A DNA stretch of 64,000 bases, from contig JAPTYO010000026.1 in NCBI GenBank assembly GCA_036873135.1, positions 3,266,001-3,330,000 of the forward strand, in the 5' to 3' direction. A program made the translations under genes and the position numbers. Positions 57,006 to 64,000 of this stretch are shown in pieces. This DNA comes from Clarkia xantiana subsp. parviflora. Its lineage: Eukaryota; Streptophyta; Magnoliopsida; Myrtales; Onagraceae. Below the pieces are notes generated by a model. That model had not been told where the DNA came from and did not search any database. It saw only the letters and a program-made list of their open reading frames with translations. How positions within the stretch are numbered: the first letter of the stretch is position 1; each line of letters begins with the position of its first letter.

Positions 57006-57790
57006 TTTTACCTGACGGTATTTTCTAGGCAGGATATGTTCTTGGTAACTCATCTGAACCTTTACTTGAGTTTTCTTCTTGCGATATTGCATGTTACCTA
57101 TATTTTCCCAGAGTGTGGGAGATCAACTTTCAAGGGTGATGCTTGTATGTTGTCGACTAGGGCGAGTCCGTACAGAGGGTTGAGGTTTTTTCCTTCTTCT
57201 GTTACTTTTCTAGGAGCAGTATCGCATGTTCTTGTTACCTTTTGCTTCTAATCTCCACTTCTATATTTAGGTGGAGTACAAAGCACTTGTTCATTTGGTG
57301 CCCCCCAAGTTGCTTGGTGGTCACACCGTCTTTCATATTTTGCCGTTGAAGACCCCTTGTTTATTTCCTTGATTTAGTACCCCTCATGCTTGAGGCTCCC
57401 TACTCTTGTGTTTTATTAAAGTTGCCTGCTTACATAGGTGCGGTGGGTGCCCTTTACAGCACTTACTCTTTCTCATGATTGTTTGCTTCAATCATAGCCA
57501 TGGTTTGAGCCATACCCTTGTCGGATGTATCTCTTGGAGTTGGGAGGGAAGCTTTTGCTTTTAGGTGGGAGCGATTTTCGTTCTTCATATTTCATGTGTC
57601 TTCAAGATTTCTTCCTTGGTTATGCCTTCTTGACGGGTGTAAACTCTTTCTTAAGCTTCTTTCAACATTTAGGTAGGATGTTGGTTCTTGCGTTTCTTTG
57701 CCTCCCCTTCTTGATGTGAGAGTTGGCATGGGGGTGGTGAAGTATTTTTGTTAGTGCTCATGATTTGCTTGTCATGGCTTCTTGTCCGAA

Positions 57791-57808
57791 GTCCACAGAC
57801 GGCGCTAA
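57791..57808 (-). promoter_or_regulatory. primer-binding site of Gyp-3
   Basis: Read on the minus strand, TTAGCGCCGTCTGTGGAC adjoins the LTR end. It differs little from the Tat-1 site TTGGCGCCGTCTGTGGGA. It sets the orientation of the element. Confidence 0.75.
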
Positions 57809-57809
57809 A

Positions 57810-58990
57810 TACTGGATTCTAACTCTTCGCGGGTCGTTGACTCGAAATTTATAGGATCCTTGAAGTGTTGTGTAGTTATGCTGACGGGTTATCTGAGCTC
57901 GCGGGTGTCCGACAGTCGGGGTGTTTGAGTGTCGGACAGTCGGAGTGTCGGAGACTTGCAAGCCCTTAAAATGGCTAAGTGTCTGACTGTCGGATTGTCG
58001 AAGGTTTGCAAGCAGTTAAAATGGCTAAGTATCTGACTGTCGGACTGTCAGAGGTTTGCAAGCCCTTAAAATGCCTAAGTATCTGACTGTCGGACTGTCG
58101 GAGGTTTGCAAGCCCTTAAAATGGCTAAGTATCTGACTGTCGGACGGTCGGAGGTTCGCCAGCCCTTAAAATGGCTAAGTATCTAACTGTCGGTATATGT
58201 AGTTGTTCATACATCCCGTCGTTCGTATGTCAGATCAGATCGTTGAGACTTCAAAGTGTCGGGACATCACTCCTATGCAGTCCGCGCGCGCTCCTCATTA
58301 CTCCTGCAAAAGGGGCAACATCTAGACCACCGAGTAGGGGGGTGTTATTCGATGAACCCTCTCCTATGCCTAAATCAGTACATCGTTCTAGAGAGATAAA
58401 GTAGAGAGAAGGCAGAGCATAAATATTTCAAGTCACATCAACATAGTAAATGTATAGTGGTGAGACTCTATATATAGGCTCAAAGGAGATTAAAGCGGTT
58501 AATGACACCGTTAACTCCTAAACGAGCACAGTTAACAAGTAATAAAGGGATTAAACCCTTAATAAGCATGGAGAAGGTTCGTGATATTTTCTAAGTGTCA
58601 GACGTGCAAAGTGATGGTCGGGTCGTCATGAGGGACGGTTTGGAAGACAGTGTTCCGGACGTCGCGCACACCACTTGGGCGGGAATATCACGTGTCAGAG
58701 GGATGTCGGGACTTTCGGGGTCGGACGGGAAGTCTGACCCCGGAGGTTTGAGGTCGGACTTGCCTAGTCCGGTCTCTCCCTTCGGAGAGATCGGACCACC
58801 CAGGTTCGATCTCTCCCTTAGGAGAAATCGGACCCGGCGAAGTGTCCGGACGGCCGTTTTTCACTCGTTCGGGCCCTTTTTGCAGCGGGTGACATGTTCG
58901 GGTCCAAGTTTCGATTTATAAACATCTACGGGGTAATTAAAATAATGCAATCCGAATGAAGACGGGTCTAAATTGAGTGTATATCCATCA
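57810..58990 (-). repeat. 5' LTR of Gyp-3
   Basis: This 1181-bp LTR starts (minus strand) TGATGGATATACACTC and ends AGAATCCAGTA. It has five 47-bp units at about 57955-58180 and a TATA motif ctatatata at about 58468-58477. It is followed on the plus strand by GTGAA (58991-58995). Confidence 0.88.
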
Positions 58991-58995
58991 GTGAA

Positions 58996-60109
58996 GATGG
59001 ATAATCAATATTCGGTCCAAGCATTTGTCATATACTTAAAAAGAAATGGTTCCTATGTTTCAGGGAACTTATTATAAATGAGCATTTTAAACTGAAAAAT
59101 TGAAATGTTCTAGCAAGTAAAGATAAAGACTATCGTCTATTCTTTATTGTTCCGAGGCATCCTCCTTCAGGTCCGCATCGGTTCCGCTTCTCGGTTCTGT
59201 AATCCAAAAGGGTAAATTGAATTACTCTCGAGTAAGAAGAATCCAAGGAGAATTTATGACTTTCATCATTATTTCTCAATGCGTACCTTGGGAGGATTGG
59301 TACAGGCCGCACCCAGGTGGCCTTTTACACCACACCTGAATCACGTTCGAGATTCCTCTCTACGTGTCTATTTTGCTTGCCTTTTCTTGCCACCAGATTG
59401 CTTGCGTTTGAACTTTCTCTAAGTTTTTGGAGCCATAGACTTGTCAGCCTTGTTCTGAAGGCCTTTGTCTTCCCTCTTGCGGTTACCATTTTGCTAAACT
59501 AGCATGGAGTATGCAATATGCATTTCCGCTCTAGGCTATTCAGCCTTGAGACGACCCTCCTCCAGCTCGAGATGAACTCGTACTATCTCGAGGTTATCAA
59601 GTTGAGTGGCATGGGTAAGGTGCATTTTCATGCTATTCCAAGAGTCAGGCAAAGAACGGATCACACATTGGACTTTCTGTTCATTTGACAGGATTTCTCC
59701 TGCCTCCTTGAGTTAGCAAGCATGTAAGACATATGCCTAATATGGTCCTTCATTGTATGCTTGGGATTCATCTTTTAGGAGTCTAAAGCGATGTTTAATG
59801 ATCGTTCTGAGCTGTGGTGTACACACCAAACCCTGCCTTAAGACCATCTCAGAGGTCCATAGCAGACTCCAAGTGATCATACCCGTAGAGTATGTCATCC
59901 TCCAGCATAGATAATAAGGCAGAACGGATTTCCAGATCCTTAGCATCCCAATCATCATGGAATTCCTTCTGATCAGATGTGAGGTCTCCCTCCGGCCTAG
60001 CATGTTTTGTAGTTAGATGCTCCAAACCCTTCATTTCAGTAATCACCATCTTCACGCGCTTATTTCTGATCTTATAATTATTGTTATTCAGTCTAACCCC
60101 CTTGTTCAT
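58996..60109 (-). pseudogene. gag: Cop-1E gag
   Basis: On the minus strand the frame from 60109 reads MNKGVRLNNNNYKIRNKR, then HDDWDAKDLEIRSALLSMLEDD. With frame changes it continues through HLRHMSYMLANL-like, EQKVQCVIRSLPDSW-like and HLELEEGRLKAE-like segments. These are the standard copia gag (UBN2) features, and a degraded zinc knuckle (CGVKGH, about 59325) follows. The last 180 bases to the Gyp-3 insertion are unreadable. The sequence differs from the Cop-1C gag although the LTRs are related, so the two are different subfamilies. Confidence 0.75.
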
Positions 60110-61455
60110 TTAGGAGATGACAATGCTGATCGCAGCCATTGATACTAATACATTGATAATCATATACAATCATGGAGATAATAACATTTTGAGAAAGAAT
60201 TGCATACATCGGATATCTATTAAGAAGGAATACGACAAATAATGATTCATCAACTATCCAATAGATCAGTCTATTACCGTCGTCTACAATCCAATAGATC
60301 AGTCTCTTAGAACGGTTTTATTCGCAAATTACCGGAACGGGAATTTTAAAATAAGAATACCCGATCTTGGCTTTCCCTAGGCCCTTTTGTATTTGAAAAA
60401 TGTTGCGATGAACTTACTCATGCATATACAATTCTACTTCACATGTAAATTATCATAGCAAGCCAAATTCATCAACCAAACCACACATCATGCATACGCG
60501 TCATGCTTCTAATATGTTCCGAGGAACTCATGCTTGCATATACATAATTCTACTTACTAAGTAAACTATTACATGCAGCTACATCCTCAACATTCAAGCA
60601 TATGTGCCATACATGAAACTTCCACATCAAACGTGCATATTTGGCGACTGGCTTTTGTTTTCAAAAAACAATTTAAATATTAGGGGCTGACTTGTAATGC
60701 ATGCTTACAATCAATCATGCGTTTTTCTAGACATGGATCCTAGGCATTCGTAACCATCACAACATCTCTGTCCTAGTGCCCAAACCATATATTTAATCAG
60801 GGCTCTGCGCCCAACATCCAGCTAGTTTGACATAATCAAGACAACGGTTCTAATAATTAGATATGATAAAAAGTTTAAAATTGCAAATTTAGCCCTCTAA
60901 TTAATCCAGCCCCTAAATCATGCATTTCTGAGATCCATCCCCATAATCGAAACTAGGCATTAAGGTTTAATCAAAAATATGAAAGTTTTAAACCTTCGAG
61001 CAATGTGTAGACTATTTAAAGTTCGAAAACATTTGGATTTTAAAACTTGACCGTCCTATTTTATTAATTGACTTGAATCCGATTTTGAAAATTCGGTTAT
61101 GTTCAGTCAATTTCGGTCCGAGTCCAGTAAATCCAGTTCGGTTCGGTCAGATTTTATTTTTAAAAAAAATGGTTCGTTCCGAACTGGTCCAATAAAATAG
61201 GGTTCGGTTCAACACACAAAACAGGTTCGCTTAGGTCCACTTAGTTACCCCGGTTCGACCCAACCCGGCTAGGTCAAACCGATTAAGAAAATCCGGTTTG
61301 GTTTTAATCCTATCCGGTTTTGCAAATTGGACCGGCTCATTAAACCCATAGGGTTGAGCCGAAATAATCTTGTGGACTAAGTAGGCTTTTAAAGTCCACT
61401 AAAAACTTAACTTAGTCTCCAAGAAATATTAATTATGTAAAATAATTTCCAATAT

Positions 61456-61506
<51 letters not shown>

Positions 61507-62190
61507 GGCACTTAATAAATATATACATATTTATTGCCAAGATTCTATTTTTAAGACAAAATCAATCAACAATATACATATGTATATACAAATTTCAGCA
61601 CATATATATATATATATTTTTTTTTTTTATTTTTTTTCAATATCTTTAATAGGGAAATAAATATATGACAATATATTTTCTTAATCTTGTAGGTAAATAA
61701 ATCTATCAACAATATTTTTATCCCTATAAATTAGCTAGATATATTGATAATTTTATATATTTCTATATATTAATGTGAACCTATCAATATACTTCCAATT
61801 ATCGATATATTGTCACCTTTAATAAAAATTAAAATATGGTAAACAATATTGTAGTATATTCGGCTGAAACTTGCTTTCTTGGGGCCTAAGAAATAAAAAA
61901 ATTTACCTTGTTAATTCACCTAGGGTTCAGCCGAAACACATAATTGGAGATTAATGGTCAAATTTCAAGATCAAATTTTAATAAGATCTACAATCCAATG
62001 TTTGATTTTTATAAAAGTCCAATTTTTTTTGAAGATCATGAACATCAAATTTTACTACGAACATCATGAAAGTTTCGGCACCAACAATTATAAAAATTGG
62101 AAATTTTAAATATTTTACTTTAAAAATTTCGACCAACTATGTGAAAAATAAAGAACGCCAAATTATCAAAATCAAGAACTCCTAACAAAG
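60110..62190 (-). other. Cop-1E leader
   Basis: This is non-coding. About 61080-61330 is the reverse counterpart of the accgaaccgg-rich stretch in Cop-1C. (TA)n runs lie at about 61459-61503 and 61600-61620, followed by a T-run (61618-61638). Confidence 0.75.
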
Positions 62191-62203
62191 GCTCTCATAC
62201 CAC
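62191..62203 (-). promoter_or_regulatory. primer-binding site of Cop-1E
   Basis: The minus strand reads gtggtatgagagc, an initiator tRNA-Met site with one change (tgag for tcag), adjoining the LTR end. Confidence 0.8.
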
Positions 62204-62804
62204 TATTGGATTACGGGGCTGATTACTACGAAAATATAAACACAGGTACATGCTTGTAATCAGAATTACGCAGCGGAATATGTGCACATACCTTAAACCT
62301 TTTCCATTGTCCCAAGGATCTTGCTGAGGGAGTTCATGATCCACCGGACGGAACCCATAGAGGTTCTTGTTAAGGAAGCCCTACGAGGTATTAGCTCTAC
62401 AGCAAAGTCTCTGATCGATTCTTGGCAGGGATGGATCTCCGAAGTGTTTGCTCGAAGCTAATTGGAACACCCTTGGTGTCTTGGTGGGTTCGGCCGAAAC
62501 ACTAGTATTTAGGGAGGAGGTTTTTTTTATCTCAAATCACCAATTATGAGAAATTGTGAATTTCTCTGATAAAAACCCTAACACTCCTTATTTATAGGAG
62601 GAGCAAAGTAGACAAAAGTCCATTTTGCCCTTTATTTTTACGGCCGGCCTATATGTGTAAGGGAGGCCCAATTTAGAGCCTCTCATGTCAATTGGGATTT
62701 GGATCAAGCCCAGTTTCCTTAATGTGACATTTACAAAATTTCTTAGGTAACATATACATATTAATGGGCTTCTATTTACGACGCCCAATCACCATATGCT
62801 AACA
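62204..62804 (-). repeat. 5' LTR of Cop-1E
   Basis: This 601-bp LTR starts (minus strand) TGTTAGCATATGGTGATTGG and ends GTAATCCAATA. The TATA region reads ctcctataaataagg (about 62587-62601). It is the best preserved Cop-1 LTR start in the window. Confidence 0.88.
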
Positions 62805-63176
62805 AGTAGTTCATCCGAAAGTTGCAGAAGATGGCGAGATTATCCTCATAGGGCATTTGGCATTGAGCTTGTTCTCCAAGATCCTGAACGCATGTTGTAT
62901 CGTGGCTTGCCTGATGGGGTTTACCAATCTTTCTCTTGATACAAAATGAGGAAAGGTCACCACCGAAATACCTCACGAAAGAAATGGATGGACTAGGGCT
63001 TTACTAGGGGATAAGCAACTCTCTTCTGACTATTGGTTGTGTGGATGATTAATTTGCACACCAAGGAATAATATTGATAGGTTCGGCAGAAACACCCTTT
63101 TATAGGAGGGGAGGTGACTTATTTCCAAAACACTAATCTCCTAAGTTAGATAGTGTATATATTTAATTCTCTTTAT

Positions 63177-63219
<43 letters not shown>

Positions 63220-64000
63220 CTTCTATGATTATATATAATCATATAAATAGAACATAATATATTCAACAATATATTATTTCTTTATAGATATATACAATCA
63301 GTAATGATGTATATATTATCTCCTACAATAGAATATATTATATATGATTACTAAATCTATCTCTAGGGATAAAAATCACATTACTTAATCATAGGTAATC
63401 AAAACTTGACTACCAAGTATTACCTAATCATGAGCCATACGAATTACCTATCTTGGGTCCAATTAAAGGACATTAATCCTTCTTGTTAATGACCTAGCCC
63501 AATAGGACTTTAACCCCTATTAATTTCGGCACTAGATCTATATTAATGGGTTAGCTGTTTCTAATTAACTCATACTTAATTATGCTTGGTTAATGGGCTC
63601 CCATGAAGGGCGGTCCAATTGTCATAATTGACAACGGAAGGATCCCGAATGGCGAGCCACAATACAACTATTTTTAAGACTCTTGGAGAGACGGACTTGA
63701 AGATCTAAGCGCAGAGTTAACTACACGGGTGAGCCAATTCTTCAAGATGAAAACGTGTGTGGTTAATCTTGCCACTACCGATTAGTAATGGTGCATTACT
63801 TTTATTTGATTGTTAGCAATTATCTTATTATTTCCTAAATGGATTCCATCAACACACACCAGTTTGGAGGAATAAGGGCAGCTGCGGGCACAAAAAATAT
63901 GCGGGGACTTTAACGACCACCGGAACATATATGGAATCTCGATCCAATTTCCCAACAGCTAAGCCTGAAATAAATTCCATCCATCCCGTATTCATCTACA
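62805..64000. other. probable reverse copia-type LTR with an AT microsatellite
   Basis: No gene is seen. On the minus strand cccctcctataaaagggtg (about 63094-63112) looks like an LTR TATA box, followed by a leader-like stretch down to 62805. A TGTTGATGGAATCC at 63853 could be the LTR start. Words such as gggcctag and taatgggc resemble Cop-1 U3. A (TA)n run occupies about 63179-63218. Ends and family are not established. Confidence 0.35.

Larger units (their letters stand above)
52872..57790 (-). other. Gyp-3 interior without recognisable genes
   Basis: I read all frames for gag, protease, RT, RNase H and integrase motifs and found none. Three diverged units of about 100 bp lie at about 54120-54380. 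A 27-bp array and a longer array are listed separately. Open frames up to 187 codons run only through the arrays. The stretch 54400-55550 is T-rich on the plus strand with no feature that I can name. Confidence 0.65.
43625..58990 (-). mobile_element. Gyp-3, reverse gypsy-type element without gag-pol, with a nested Tat block
   Basis: The duplication GTGAA flanks it. Both LTRs (43625-44418 with 52551-52871, and 57810-58990) begin, on the minus strand, TGATGGATATA, and the left one ends GGATCCAACA. The minus-strand sequence inside the right LTR is a Tat-type primer site (57808-57791, TTAGCGCCGTCTGTGGAC), so the element points left. A purine tract follows 52871 on the same strand. The 4.9-kb interior (52872-57790) shows no gag, protease or pol motif in any frame. 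This is the structure of a large non-autonomous LTR derivative. Confidence 0.85.
40630..62804 (-). mobile_element. Cop-1E, reverse copia element split by Gyp-3
   Basis: Read on the minus strand: 5' LTR (62804-62204), primer site (62203-62191), leader (about 62190-60110), gag (60109-59330), then the Gyp-3 insertion (58990-43625), then integrase remnants, RT and RNase H (43624-41060) and the start of the 3' region (to 40630). The exact duplication GTGAA at 43620-43624 and 58991-58995 joins both halves. The 3' LTR is missing: the 3' region stops at about 40630 against unrelated AT-rich sequence. Confidence 0.85.

Noticed and set aside
55560..57010. Regular repeats resembling a CRISPR array
   Set aside because: Units are contiguous and diverged with no unique spacers, there are no cas genes, and they lie inside a plant LTR element.
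61455..61649. Short plus-strand frame at the AT-rich tract
   Set aside because: It translates a (TA)n microsatellite and the adjoining T-run.

Overview
The window is a transposon-dense, heterochromatin-like stretch of a flowering-plant nuclear genome. The evidence is Ty3/gypsy elements of the Tat lineage (plant-specific, with a second RNase H domain after the first), Ty1/copia elements primed from initiator tRNA-Met, GT-AG introns and a Mutator-like foldback element. I see no rRNA or tRNA gene, no CRISPR array and no intact host gene. Species is not determinable by eye. Working names used below: Cop-1, Cop-2, Cop-3 (copia families); Tat-1 (copies A, M, B), Tat-2 and Gyp-3 (gypsy families).

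Left half (1-35345). Cop-1 LTRs and 3' ends pile up at 1-2523. A Cop-1 element then runs from its 5' LTR (2524-3139) and tRNA-Met primer site (3141-3153) to its 3' LTR (34746-35345). Just behind its primer site it is split by Tat-2 (3158-27101), which is flanked by the exact 5-bp duplication CTGTG (3153-3157 and 27102-27106). The 5' LTR of Tat-2 is itself broken. Between its first 60 bp and last 135 bp lie an orphan 128-bp piece, a Cop-2 copia fragment, the complete Tat-1A element (3351-12554) inserted at the very start of Cop-2, and a truncated reverse copy, Tat-1M (13986-17347). Tat-2 has gag and protease remnants but no reverse transcriptase. On its antisense strand it carries an open, apparently spliced gene of about 700 codons (24510 to 22109).

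Middle (35346-40630). A reverse-strand Cop-1 5' end carries a Mutator-like long-inverted-repeat element (35509-36337, 9-bp duplication). It is followed by a possible 5' fragment of a host gene on the minus strand (about 37370-37830), a decayed reverse copia (Cop-3) and AT-rich sequence.

Right half (40630-64000). A reverse-strand Cop-1-like element (Cop-1E) runs from its 5' LTR (62204-62804) down to about 40630. It is split by Gyp-3 (43625-58990, minus strand, duplication GTGAA), a gypsy element without recognisable gag-pol. Inside the Gyp-3 LTR sits a block made of a Tat-2-like LTR and Tat-1B (45233-52545).

Nearly all retroelement genes carry stops or frameshifts. Three separate families each show antisense coding signals near the 3' end: the spliced Tat-2 gene, a small TATA-driven spliced gene in Tat-1A, and an antisense reading frame recurring in three Cop-1 copies. 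These are the most interesting content of the window.
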